Part shown: positions 24,511 to 33,492 of the stretch, piece by piece
Layout: each line of letters begins with the position of its first letter
How positions within the stretch are numbered: the stretch's first letter is position 1
DNA from: Sinosporangium siamense
GTDB lineage: Bacteria > Actinomycetota > Actinomycetes > Streptosporangiales > Streptosporangiaceae
DNA length: 64,000 bases
Assembly (NCBI RefSeq): GCF_016863435.1
Contig: NZ_BOOW01000031.1
Span: 124,001-188,000, forward strand
Direction of reading: 5' to 3'
Notes under the pieces: generated by a model
The model's database searches: none
Seen by the model: the letters and a program-made list of their open reading frames with translations, nothing else
Told to the model about the DNA's origin: nothing
Made by a program: the position numbers and the translations under genes

Positions 24511-26220
24511 TCATTGGTCGCGGAATCGGGCCTCGACCGTCTCCACCAGACCGGCGATCACACCGTCTGGAGAGGGACTGTAATGCGGGATGGCCCACCG
24601 CGTGATGGCCGCGTCGATGACCGTGGGATGCCCCGAGGCCAGAGCCCTGCGAAACGCGTCCTCGAACTCCTCAAGCGTCTGCACCCGATAACCGTCGGCG
24701 CCGCACGCCCGAGCGTAGGACGCGAAATCCGGATTCTGAAACTCGACCAGCGCGGTCTCACCGTACGTCGCGATCTGATAGAGCTTGATCAACTTAAACT
24801 CGTTGTCGTTAAAGATGACCCAGATGACGGGGATCTTGTGCTCGACAGCCGTCATCAACTCAAACCCCGACAGTGAATAGCACCCGTCGCCGCACCCGAC
24901 GACCACTGTGCGATCCGGCTGCGCGACCTTCAACCCGATCGCGCCGTTCACATGCCCTGCCATGGGCCCGAACGACCCGGCCTTACGGTAACTCTGCCCC
25001 TCCTCAAGCTCCACGTAATAGCCGAGCCATGCGAGATGCGCCCCGGCGTCCGCCAGAATCACCCCGCGCGGAGGCAACATCCGGCCGATGGCCTGCGCCA
25101 GCACGCCGGGATGAATCTTGCCGGTCAGATGAAGAATGTGCCTGGCCTCGTAATCCCTGCCGTCCACCTCCACCGCCGGCACGTCGCCGACCTTCGCCTC
25201 AAGCGCCTCGGCAAGAGCCGCCACTCCCGCACGGGCATCGGACAGGAGCGGGTAGTCAGGCGTGTATGCCTTGTGGAACTCGCCCTCGGAGAGGTTCACG
25301 TGAATGAGCAGCTTCCCGTCGAACAGGTCCTTCCGATAGTTGAACGTGGCGTGCTGATTGAGCGAGTTGCCGACACACAACACCACATCGGCCTCCCGGA
25401 ACGCTTTCCAGGCACTCGCGTGCCCGCTGTCGGCGAAGACACCCACCGCCAGCGGATGCCCCTCCGCCACGATGCCCTTGCCGTCGAGCGTGGTCAGCAG
25501 CGGAAACTGGAAACGCTCGATCAACTGCCTGAGCTCGGCCCCCGCCCCACTCAAGACGGCGCCGAAACCCGCCAGCACCACCACGCGTTTCCGCCGCGCG
25601 ACGGCATCCGCCAGCACCGACGCGATCTCCTCCACCCGCGCCGGATCCGGCAACACCGGCGCTACCTTGAGGCGGATGGGACGCACGTTCTCCACCTCGA
25701 CCCCACGTTCCGTCAGATCCTCGGGAACATGGATGTGCACCGGCCCCGGCCGTCCCTCGAACGCGACGTTGACCGCCTCCTCAAGCACGTCACACGTGTC
25801 CGCTGCGCTCTTCAACAGGAAAGACCTCTTGGTGGTGGCCGCGAACATCGCCTGCGAATCCGGCGTACGGCTCAGCCCGGAAGTCTCGTTGAGCGAGCCC
25901 CAGCCCTGCCACTTTCTGGAGGCATACCCCGAGACGGCGAGCACCGGATAGGAGTCGGACATCGCGACGGCCAGCCCGGAGAACAGATTGAACGCCCCGG
26001 GCCCCGCCGTGGCGAAACAGAACCCCAGCTCGCCGGTGTACATCGCATAGCCGCACGCCATGAACGACGCCGCCTGCTCGTGCCGGGCGATGATCGGCCG
26101 GATCCGCCGCGAGTGCTTCAACGCCACCATCAAGCCCGCGGCGTTCTCCCCGGCCCCGCCGAACGCGGCCCGCACTCCGACGTCTTCCAGCCCGTTGACG
26201 ATGGCCTCGTAAACCTTCAT
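24511..26220 (-). CDS. Thiamine-pyrophosphate-dependent enzyme (acetolactate synthase/2-keto acid decarboxylase-like)
   Basis: The 569-residue protein has the three domains of the ThDP family. The N-terminal Pyr domain carries the catalytic Glu48 in ARHEQAASFMACGYA, followed by FATAGPGAFN. There is a central domain (VVVLAGFGAVLSGAG). The C-terminal PP domain has the ThDP motif GCGDGCYS ending in FNDNEFKL. The group includes acetolactate synthases, benzoylformate decarboxylases and sulfopyruvate-type enzymes. No small regulatory subunit gene is adjacent, so a catabolic or specialised role is more likely than branched-chain synthesis. The start is clear, behind GAAGGAGGAGGG. Substrate not determined. 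Confidence 0.88.
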   Translation of the reverse strand: MKVYEAIVNGLEDVGVRAAFGGAGENAAGLMVALKHSRRIRPIIARHEQAASFMACGYAMYTGELGFCFATAGPGAFNLFSGLAVAMSDSYPVLAVSGYASRKWQGWGSLNETSGLSRTPDSQAMFAATTKRSFLLKSAADTCDVLEEAVNVAFEGRPGPVHIHVPEDLTERGVEVENVRPIRLKVAPVLPDPARVEEIASVLADAVARRKRVVVLAGFGAVLSGAGAELRQLIERFQFPLLTTLDGKGIVAEGHPLAVGVFADSGHASAWKAFREADVVLCVGNSLNQHATFNYRKDLFDGKLLIHVNLSEGEFHKAYTPDYPLLSDARAGVAALAEALEAKVGDVPAVEVDGRDYEARHILHLTGKIHPGVLAQAIGRMLPPRGVILADAGAHLAWLGYYVELEEGQSYRKAGSFGPMAGHVNGAIGLKVAQPDRTVVVGCGDGCYSLSGFELMTAVEHKIPVIWVIFNDNEFKLIKLYQIATYGETALVEFQNPDFASYARACGADGYRVQTLEEFEDAFRRALASGHPTVIDAAITRWAIPHYSPSPDGVIAGLVETVEARFRDQ

Positions 26221-26462
26221 CCCTCCTCCTTCCCACCTTCAGCGACGCAGCCGCAGAAACCATTTACGAGCCAGTGCCTCTCAACCAGGCTGCGGACAGA
26301 TATCCGATGGCGTGACGCAACGTGACCCGCGGCATGGTGGCGGCGTGCCGATAGAGAACCTGGAGCTCGCGGTCGGGCACATCGCCTTGGCGGAGCCGCC
26401 GTAGGACTGGCTGACCAGGTGCACCCGGGGGTGCCGAGCCGGGCCGGACGAGCGCACGCACA

Positions 26463-28538
26463 TCAGGAACGTTTCGTGAGCGCGTCACTGATCGCCCGCG
26501 CGACCTCGACGTGCGCGAGATACTCCTCGATGTCGTGCACCCGAGCAGGCGAATTCTCGACCCGGACCTCGGTGAACTCGCCTCCCTGCCACGTGTCCGC
26601 CAGCGGGCATCCGACCGAGACAGGGTCGATGGCGCACCAGGTGTTGAACCACAGCGGAACCCGATCGGGCAACTTAGGCCCCCCGGTGGACAACCGCCGA
26701 TAAACGCTGTCCATCCCCAGCGGACTGCCGGCGGTGACAAGCAGGCCGACATTCACGTGGCGATCGAGCTGCATGAGCAGATCCATGGCGACGACCGTCC
26801 CCAGACTGTGACTGACCAGCACCATGTCGCCCGACGTCGGCATCGTCTCGAACACCGACTGCAAAACCGCCTCGCGCACCCGCGAATCATCGAGATACCG
26901 GGCGACGTCCCGGAAAATCAGCGCGATGGCCAGCCGATCCAGCCCGGTGGTCGCCGCCAGGAAACTCAGCCCCTGATGGACGGTCCCCACCACGTCGAGC
27001 GTCTCCTCGGGCGTTCCGTGAACGGCGTGCGACATGGCCGCCGCCTCACTCAGCAGCTCCTCGTACACCTGCCGAGTGGACGGACGCTCCGGCGCCGCCG
27101 CCTCCTCCGGAGCCGCGGCGATCTCCTCCACGGAACGACGCATGGCCTCCCGAGCGCTTATCGCCTCGATCAGCCGATCCCCATAGAAGGGGAACCAGAT
27201 GTCAGCCGGTTCGATCATGCTCTGCCCGGCGAGGGCAAGCCCGTCGTTCAGCCCCACGGTCCAGGACTCCCGCAACCGCCGGGGATCCCGCCCTTCCTGA
27301 GCACGACCGTGCAGGAAAACCAGATGCCGGGTCCCACCGAAAGCACTAGCCCTGGCCGGCAACCCCGAAACCCGAGTGGTGGACGGTGCCCTTTCGGAGA
27401 CGCCGTCGACATGATCGCCAACCTGCACCGACTCACCCGGCGCCGCCACAGGAGAAGCCGAGAGGGACACCGCGCTCACACCCTCCTGGAACCCCGATTC
27501 CGGCCCCATCTCGCTGAGAAGAGCCCGCTGCCCCAGGTTGAGGGAAAGCTCGGCCAGGTGCCCGAGAATGACACTGACGCGCACCCCCTCATTCGAAAGC
27601 CAGTCGATGGCGTCGTCCCCGTCCCCGGGCCGCCACACTTGCCCGTCCCGCCGCAGAGTGCGCCCCTGCGCGTCGGTCCGCGGAACACCGCTGTGGTGCA
27701 GCGCCGTAACCTCCCACTGGTCGTTGTAGACCGGCGACCCGGAGTTCCCCGGCTCGGTGTCGGTCTGATAGTGAAGAAACTCCTCCAGCCGCACCTCAAG
27801 CCTGTTCTCCCGGATCGAGATCTCCTTGAGGCGCCCCATCGGGTGCCCGATGATGTTGACCGGCTCCCCGACGACCAGCTTGCCCGTCTGAGCACTGAGT
27901 TTGTTCCACCCGAACTGCTCGCCGGGCGACCGCCCATCGGCCCCGTCGCTCACCCGCACCAGAGCGAAATCGAGATGCTCGTCGGTCGCGAAGAACACCC
28001 CCGGATCCAGATCGAAGCGCTTGGCCATGTCAGGCACGTTGTCCACCGTGACCTGGGCGTCGAACTCGACGAAGGCATCACGCGCCGACTCCGTGTCGGG
28101 CAGCACGTGATGATTGGTGAGCAACAGCCGCGGCGAGACCAGAAAACCCGTCCCGAGCGGAAGCTCCCGCCCGTTCTCCCGAATCGAGATCCGCGCCACG
28201 GTCCTGGCCGCCCGCGCCCCCCGAGGCAGGAAACTCCACGCCTGCAGATCCTTGGAGACCCCGAGAACACGCTCGAACATCGCCGGCCGATCGAGAGCCT
28301 CGGCCCGAGTGGCCTCCACCACCGCCTCCGTCGGCACCCCATGGCGCTGAATAAGGCGCGTGGCCCGGGCCGACAGCGCCTCCGGCGAGTCGGGAAAGGC
28401 CTCACCCCGCTCCTGCCTGCGCCGTATCTCGTCCCGGTCGGCACTGGCCTCGCCGTACCGCTCGGCGGCGAGCTGCGCCTGCTCAAGGCTCTTCTCCCGG
28501 ATCTTGTCAAAGACGCCGGTCGGCGCCGGTGCACCCAT
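26463..28538 (-). CDS. Trypsin-like serine protease fused to alpha/beta hydrolase
   Basis: With ATG 28538 (GAGGTGG six bases upstream) the product is 691 residues. Residues 110-290 are a V8/trypsin-like protease with the triad visible: His in TNHHVL (143/144), Asp190 in EHLDFALV and Ser266 in EPGNSGSP. Residues 400-690 form an alpha/beta hydrolase: VFLHGRAQ, a nucleophile elbow VSHSLGT (Ser578), FNTWCAIDPV and a probable catalytic His668. The N-terminal 100 residues are helical with no signal peptide, so the protein is probably cytoplasmic. Proteases of this kind fused to other enzymes occur in bacterial conflict systems, but the role here is open. It is the third minus-strand gene after the heme-peroxidase fusion and the nitroreductase-like gene. 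Confidence 0.85.
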   Translation of the reverse strand: MGAPAPTGVFDKIREKSLEQAQLAAERYGEASADRDEIRRRQERGEAFPDSPEALSARATRLIQRHGVPTEAVVEATRAEALDRPAMFERVLGVSKDLQAWSFLPRGARAARTVARISIRENGRELPLGTGFLVSPRLLLTNHHVLPDTESARDAFVEFDAQVTVDNVPDMAKRFDLDPGVFFATDEHLDFALVRVSDGADGRSPGEQFGWNKLSAQTGKLVVGEPVNIIGHPMGRLKEISIRENRLEVRLEEFLHYQTDTEPGNSGSPVYNDQWEVTALHHSGVPRTDAQGRTLRRDGQVWRPGDGDDAIDWLSNEGVRVSVILGHLAELSLNLGQRALLSEMGPESGFQEGVSAVSLSASPVAAPGESVQVGDHVDGVSERAPSTTRVSGLPARASAFGGTRHLVFLHGRAQEGRDPRRLRESWTVGLNDGLALAGQSMIEPADIWFPFYGDRLIEAISAREAMRRSVEEIAAAPEEAAAPERPSTRQVYEELLSEAAAMSHAVHGTPEETLDVVGTVHQGLSFLAATTGLDRLAIALIFRDVARYLDDSRVREAVLQSVFETMPTSGDMVLVSHSLGTVVAMDLLMQLDRHVNVGLLVTAGSPLGMDSVYRRLSTGGPKLPDRVPLWFNTWCAIDPVSVGCPLADTWQGGEFTEVRVENSPARVHDIEEYLAHVEVARAISDALTKRS

Positions 28539-28651
28539 AATGATCCACCTCACAGAATCGCGAACCGCGCCCTCGCGCCGATCCTTTCCTGATCCATGTC
28601 CTGTGCGGTCGAAATCCCGGTCCTTGCCGCATGGGAAATGCGAGCGAAACC

Positions 28652-30031
28652 TCAGGGATGCCACTGCTCGGCATGCCGAGCATGCGCATCGGTGACCCCG
28701 TTACGGAAGAACCGCTCGTAGTATTCGTTCTCCACGTGGTGTGTCTGAAGCCATATGCCAGGCACGTGAACGGCATCGGTGTGCGCGGGAAACCGCCCGT
28801 GCGTCGCGTGAATGTACACACATATATCACGCACGCAGTCGATCACCTTGCGGTCGTACTCCTGCGCCTCGGCGAGATAGCGCCGCCCAAAATCACCCTT
28901 GTATATCCGATTGAAGAGCTGCGCGTCCCCGTAGATGCCTGAAGGCCCGAACTTCTCCCGCCCCACGGCCTCGACCGCCTCCTCCATAGAGGCATAGTTG
29001 GGCGGACAAGCAGCCTTGATGAGATGCTCCCCGTCCACCCGCAGCCCGACCGGATGCGATCGAACGCCGGCGAACCGAGGCAACGGCACCTGCCACCGCA
29101 CGACATCCGGCAGCCTGAACCGCGGAGTGACAAAATCGAAGCCCAGCATCCGCCCATAGGTGGGCGAGAACTTCGGATCACCCAGCATGATCTGCGGATG
29201 AATGGTCGCGTGAATCCAGGCGCCAAGCCCCATGGCGTCGGCCACGAGCATCATGTTCTGCAAGAGCAGATCGGCCTCGATCTGAGTGCGCATCGGCCCC
29301 AGAACCCCAAGGGGCAACTTCAGGTCGCCGTTCAGAAATCCGCTCTTCACCCACCTCCGCACCCCCGCCGGCCGATAAAAATTGCGATCGTCGACGACAG
29401 TGGGCCGAGCCCCGTCCGGCTGAGTGAGCAGATACATCAACGCGTTGATGTATTGATGTGAAAGATCGACCACCGGCAGAAAGACCGTGGTCCCCGGCAG
29501 ATTGGAAAGAAAACGATTGGAGTCCAGATAAGCAGGGAAGTCCCGCATCCCCTCGCCCACGTCGAGCCGCCGCCCGAGCACCCTGACCTTCGCCTCACGC
29601 GCCCGCGCGACGAGCGCATCGGCGTCGTCGAACGACAGCCCGGGAGCCGCCGGCGGCAACTTCCGCAGGTAGTAGGTCCCGCTGTCATTGATCATAAAGA
29701 AATGCGTGCTCTGCGCGTTGTCCGGGCTCCCCGCCGTCCGCCCCACCATGTTGAGATTCGGCTTGGCCATGATGGGCTTCCCATCCCGGGGATCCTCGAA
29801 CGGCCGATCCGGCATCGTCAGCCCGGAACACCCGGTGAGCGCGATGAGCACCGCCTCCTCCAACTCAGAAAGCGGCGACCGCTCGTTCGGCGAGCGATAA
29901 CTCATCGACCCCGCCGCCACCGACGACCCGCGGCTCACCCGATGTGTCCGCCTCTTCCAAATCGTCTCGACCAGCGGCCGCACAAGCAGAGCCTCAAGCC
30001 CCCTCTGCCGAACCTCCGATTTCACGGTCAT
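28652..30031 (-). CDS. Nitroreductase-like flavin-fold protein
   Basis: 459 residues. Several segments resemble nitroreductases: SMSYRSPNERSPLSELEEAV at the start of the fold, GRTAGSPDNAQSTHFFMIND with the AxSPDNxQ pattern, and LLQNMMLVADAMGLGAWIHA, the equivalent of the helix that closes the FMN pocket. The protein is about twice the normal length and has an extra C-terminal part rich in Tyr and His (RFPAHTDAVHVPGIW, HHVENEYYERFF). It starts 17 bases after the heme-peroxidase fusion gene, so the two are co-transcribed and may act on the same substrate. Family call is by eye, hence moderate. Confidence 0.6.
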   Translation of the reverse strand: MTVKSEVRQRGLEALLVRPLVETIWKRRTHRVSRGSSVAAGSMSYRSPNERSPLSELEEAVLIALTGCSGLTMPDRPFEDPRDGKPIMAKPNLNMVGRTAGSPDNAQSTHFFMINDSGTYYLRKLPPAAPGLSFDDADALVARAREAKVRVLGRRLDVGEGMRDFPAYLDSNRFLSNLPGTTVFLPVVDLSHQYINALMYLLTQPDGARPTVVDDRNFYRPAGVRRWVKSGFLNGDLKLPLGVLGPMRTQIEADLLLQNMMLVADAMGLGAWIHATIHPQIMLGDPKFSPTYGRMLGFDFVTPRFRLPDVVRWQVPLPRFAGVRSHPVGLRVDGEHLIKAACPPNYASMEEAVEAVGREKFGPSGIYGDAQLFNRIYKGDFGRRYLAEAQEYDRKVIDCVRDICVYIHATHGRFPAHTDAVHVPGIWLQTHHVENEYYERFFRNGVTDAHARHAEQWHP

Positions 30032-30048
30032 GACAGAGCCCCCATCCC

Positions 30049-32955
30049 TCAGCCCGCCGGCCGCTGCCCGTCAGGCATCATCGGAACCCACGGCGCGAAC
30101 GCACTGGCCTTCCTAGGCAGCGATGCCGCCAGCTCCGGGCAATGACGCAGGATGACGCTCTTCATCCCACTGCGATCGATCCAGTCGAGCCCCAACGGCG
30201 TATAGACCTCAGGCCGGAAGTCCACCGTCAGGAACCGGTCGCTCTGCAACCGCCGGCTGGCCATGAGAATGAATATCCGGAAAGCCGTGTCACTGAACCC
30301 GAACCCCGCAGGCGGGTTCTCCGCGAACAGCCCCACCATCGTGTCGATCTCGTCGACCGTGCGGTAAACATCCTTGAGCTGCGCCACGACGTCCGGATCA
30401 GACGACACGTCCTCGAACCGCCGGACCCGCGGCTTGTGCAACCCGGCCCGGAAATCGTTGTACCTCGGCACACCCCGCCGACGCGTGCGCACGAGGTCGA
30501 CGACCGACAGGTCGATCAACTCCCCGTCCCGCTCGAACTCGAGCAGCGCCTGCGGATAGTTGTGCAACGTGATGGCCCCCGGATGCGCGATCCCCAGCGA
30601 GTAGAGCGCATTCGCCAGCCCCACCCGCCGCGCGACCTCCTCGGTGGCCATTCCCTGCACCTCACGGAACCCGTAGGACCCGAGCAGATGCCCCGTCCGG
30701 TGATCCGCGATCTCATAGTCATCGGGAATCAGCGGGTGCATCCGATAGACCGTCACGAAATCCTCGGTCAACGAGTACGGCGCCCCATGGTGATCCGGCA
30801 CCGTCTCCGTAATCCCGGTGAGCGCGTGTTCGTCCACCAGCCACAACCCCAGCTGCGTCAGCCAGTTCTGCGGAGGCCCCTCCCAGTTGGCCCGCAACGA
30901 AAGGTCGATGAGCTCGGTACGGAGAATCGCCGGTGTCCACTCAACCGTGTGAATCTTGGCGATCAGCGCGGACACCACGAGCCGGGCCGTGTGATAGACA
31001 GCCTCCTCGTCCATATGCCGATACTCACTCCGCAGCGCCTCACACACCGCGTTGTGCTCACGCGCGAAGAGCGTGTGCATCACACTCAGCCCCAGCCACC
31101 AGTTGTCCCGGAACCCCGTGAGCGGCACCCCGTCCGCCCCCGCAGGCAGATGCCCGCCGGGCAAGCGCAACTGTGCCCCGTCCCGCAAAGACAACGCGAC
31201 CGAAGCGTCCCCGCCGTAGACCTCGGACCCGTCCCACCAGTGCGACGCCGTATTCGCGAACAGGACCGGCGGCTCCGCACCCTCGGCCGGCCACATTCCT
31301 TCGTTGTCGGCGAACCGCATAACCCGCTCAGGCGCCCCTCCAGGCGTGTTCCGCCAGGTCATCCCCCGAGGCAGAGGCACTTCGACGTCCTGCAGCCCGG
31401 CCGGGAAGCGCCGGTGGTTCACCCAGTCGTGCACCTGGAACTGAATCCACCCCGCCGCCAGCACGTTAAGCGAGGTAGCGGGAATGAAGGCGTCCCGATG
31501 CAACAACCGCCGGCTGACCAGCACCGGATTGGGCACATCAAACAGATCGGGCCGATAGTCAGGCGCGAGATTCCGCCCGAACGCCGCCCCGACGGCCCCC
31601 ATACGCGGCGCCGACAGGTCGTTCCACGTCCCGTCATAACTCCGCCGCGTCCGCAGATCCGCATCGACCACCGGCGACACCCGATGCGCCTGAGGCGGAG
31701 CCTCATGCACCTCGGTGTCGATCAGATTCCGCCGCCGCAGCACCTGCCGAAAAGCCTCGAGATTGAGCAGCCCAAGCCCCCGCGGCAGCCGATGCCACGG
31801 AACAACCCGATCGACCACCCGGAAGAGGCCGTCCAGGAACCGGCCGACCACCGCGTTGCGCCGAGGCACAGGAGTGACGAACCGATACCCCCGCCGATGC
31901 GCGCTCCCCGCCTCATAGGCGGCCCTCCGCGCCCGATTCAGATTGCCCAGCGGCCGGAACTCCTCGGTGGTGTTCCACGGATCGAAGGCCATCTCATCGA
32001 CCAGGAGCTCGACGGCACGCGCGTCCGCCGTATCCAGGTCCTGCCGGGGAATGGTCAGAGTCGCCACCACAACCGGAGGAGAATCCGACTCCCGCCAAAC
32101 AGCGGCCCCGTTCTCAATAGCAGTGCGCGCCCCGTCCACATACCGCTGCACACACAGCTCGAACACGACATCCGTCCGAACCAGCCGAGTGGCCAGCTCA
32201 TGCCGTAGATAATCCGCGTCGGTCCGAGAAGGCGCCGGAGCCCCCAGAACCCCAGGCGCAGGCCGAAGCCGATAACGCACCGGCCCCGCGTCCCCCCAGA
32301 GAATCGCCCCCCGGCTCCAGTAACGCTCAAGCGCGAGACTGCCGACCCTCCGCCGAGTCCCCGCACGCACGTTACGCCGCATCCGCCGAGCCTGCCGCGC
32401 CCCCACCACCAGGGGCAGCCGCACAAACAAGGCGAACGCCTTACGCAACCGAGTATTCGCCCCCGCCATAACCTTGGCGAACTGCACAAACTCCCAAGCG
32501 TTGCGCGCATGAGAGACCGGATAATTAGTCATGAGCAGGTCATGAGCCTCGGTAGGCCCCACCCGCACCCGAAGAGCCGCCCCCCGCAGATCAGGCTCAA
32601 AGTCCGCCTGCCGAACCCCACTGGCATTGGACAACCGCACAGTCACCGGATAAGCAGCCCCAGGCCGCGCGAACCCCACCTGCAGATCCTCAGGAAGATC
32701 CCGCCGAAATCTCAACGTGGCATTCTCCACCCCAAGAATCCCCTTGGCATGGAAAGCCCGCTCCACATCGGCGGCCTTGGCCCGCTTCTTAACCTTGAGC
32801 TGCACCAACATCAGCTCGCGGGCAAGCCTCTCAAAGATCACCCGCTCAACCTGGGGCGACCCCCCAACAAACCGCTCGTACGGCCCACCCGCCGCAACCT
32901 CCCTCTCCCCAACAGGAGGAGCCACAGCGGAACGCGACTGCTTGGTCTCGTACAT
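30049..32955 (-). CDS. Catalase-related hemoprotein fused to animal-type heme peroxidase/dioxygenase
   Basis: ATG 32955 follows a TAGGAGAC site and gives 968 residues; the open frame extends 30 bases further. Residues 60-360 match catalase-fold proteins: AFHAKG with distal His69, VRLSNASGVR, MTNYPVSHARN, ERYWSRGAILWG, FDPWNTTEEFRPLGNLNRAR and R343-x3-Y347, which fits the proximal Tyr motif. Residues 430-960 match the animal peroxidase group near cyclooxygenase and alpha-dioxygenase: distal His509 in IQFQVHDWVNH, FAREHN, and proximal His669 in HTVEWTPAIL. Two-domain hemoproteins with a catalase-related partner are known from oxylipin pathways (coral allene oxide synthase-lipoxygenase), so fatty-acid oxygenation followed by hydroperoxide conversion is a reasonable guess. 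Domain calls are firm; substrate is inferred. Confidence 0.83.
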   Translation of the reverse strand: MYETKQSRSAVAPPVGEREVAAGGPYERFVGGSPQVERVIFERLARELMLVQLKVKKRAKAADVERAFHAKGILGVENATLRFRRDLPEDLQVGFARPGAAYPVTVRLSNASGVRQADFEPDLRGAALRVRVGPTEAHDLLMTNYPVSHARNAWEFVQFAKVMAGANTRLRKAFALFVRLPLVVGARQARRMRRNVRAGTRRRVGSLALERYWSRGAILWGDAGPVRYRLRPAPGVLGAPAPSRTDADYLRHELATRLVRTDVVFELCVQRYVDGARTAIENGAAVWRESDSPPVVVATLTIPRQDLDTADARAVELLVDEMAFDPWNTTEEFRPLGNLNRARRAAYEAGSAHRRGYRFVTPVPRRNAVVGRFLDGLFRVVDRVVPWHRLPRGLGLLNLEAFRQVLRRRNLIDTEVHEAPPQAHRVSPVVDADLRTRRSYDGTWNDLSAPRMGAVGAAFGRNLAPDYRPDLFDVPNPVLVSRRLLHRDAFIPATSLNVLAAGWIQFQVHDWVNHRRFPAGLQDVEVPLPRGMTWRNTPGGAPERVMRFADNEGMWPAEGAEPPVLFANTASHWWDGSEVYGGDASVALSLRDGAQLRLPGGHLPAGADGVPLTGFRDNWWLGLSVMHTLFAREHNAVCEALRSEYRHMDEEAVYHTARLVVSALIAKIHTVEWTPAILRTELIDLSLRANWEGPPQNWLTQLGLWLVDEHALTGITETVPDHHGAPYSLTEDFVTVYRMHPLIPDDYEIADHRTGHLLGSYGFREVQGMATEEVARRVGLANALYSLGIAHPGAITLHNYPQALLEFERDGELIDLSVVDLVRTRRRGVPRYNDFRAGLHKPRVRRFEDVSSDPDVVAQLKDVYRTVDEIDTMVGLFAENPPAGFGFSDTAFRIFILMASRRLQSDRFLTVDFRPEVYTPLGLDWIDRSGMKSVILRHCPELAASLPRKASAFAPWVPMMPDGQRPAG

Positions 32956-33492
32956 TCGGAGTCTCCTAACCGGAATCCACCCCAAAGCTCAGCAGACCAG
33001 GGGCCCGGCGACAGGAATCCCTTCCCGCAATTCCACAGAACAAGAATTGCTCTCTGTGGGAGCACTGAAAACAACAGCGAAGCAGAGAAGAAGGAATAGC
33101 GTGCTAATCCCGCAAGCACCGTTATCCCACCATCACATCTTCCACGAAAGGACAACCTAATCCGACAATAACCAGCCAAGCCCCCGAAAGATTATCCTTG
33201 ACCCCCCATAAACCTCAACCAACCTCTTTACCAACCCCGGGTAGCACCCCCACCCAAACAGCCCTATGCACCCCGAATCTCACCCACCCCCAACCACACC
33301 CACAAACGAAACCACCCGCAACACACACTGCAAACCATCAACCCCCGCCACACCCACCCCACCTCCCGAGAACGCCCAAGCACCACCCCCCAGAACCCGT
33401 AAAGCCACAACCCACCCCCCCAGTTGAAGCCGCACACACGAACCCCACGCGACGCCGTACCCCCACCCCACGCACCGACGTACCATGATCTG
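32956..33492. other. Divergent intergenic region with strong strand asymmetry
   Basis: Between the heme-peroxidase operon and the endonuclease gene. From about 33180 to 33480 the plus strand is almost free of G and very rich in C and A. No gene is supported; the overlapping ORFs are low-complexity. TACCAT at 33481-33486 could be the -10 box of a leaderless transcript beginning at ATG 33493. Confidence 0.5.

Noticed and set aside
24952-26325. Plus-strand open frame of 457 codons
   Set aside because: Shadow of the TPP-dependent enzyme gene, which has full catalytic motifs on the other strand.
26511-28592. Plus-strand open frame of 693 codons
   Set aside because: It is the mirror of the protease-hydrolase gene; its translation is Arg/Pro/His-rich with no family pattern, while the minus strand shows two clear active sites.
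30142-32208. Plus-strand open frame of 688 codons
   Set aside because: Antisense shadow of the heme-peroxidase fusion; low-complexity translation with no motif.
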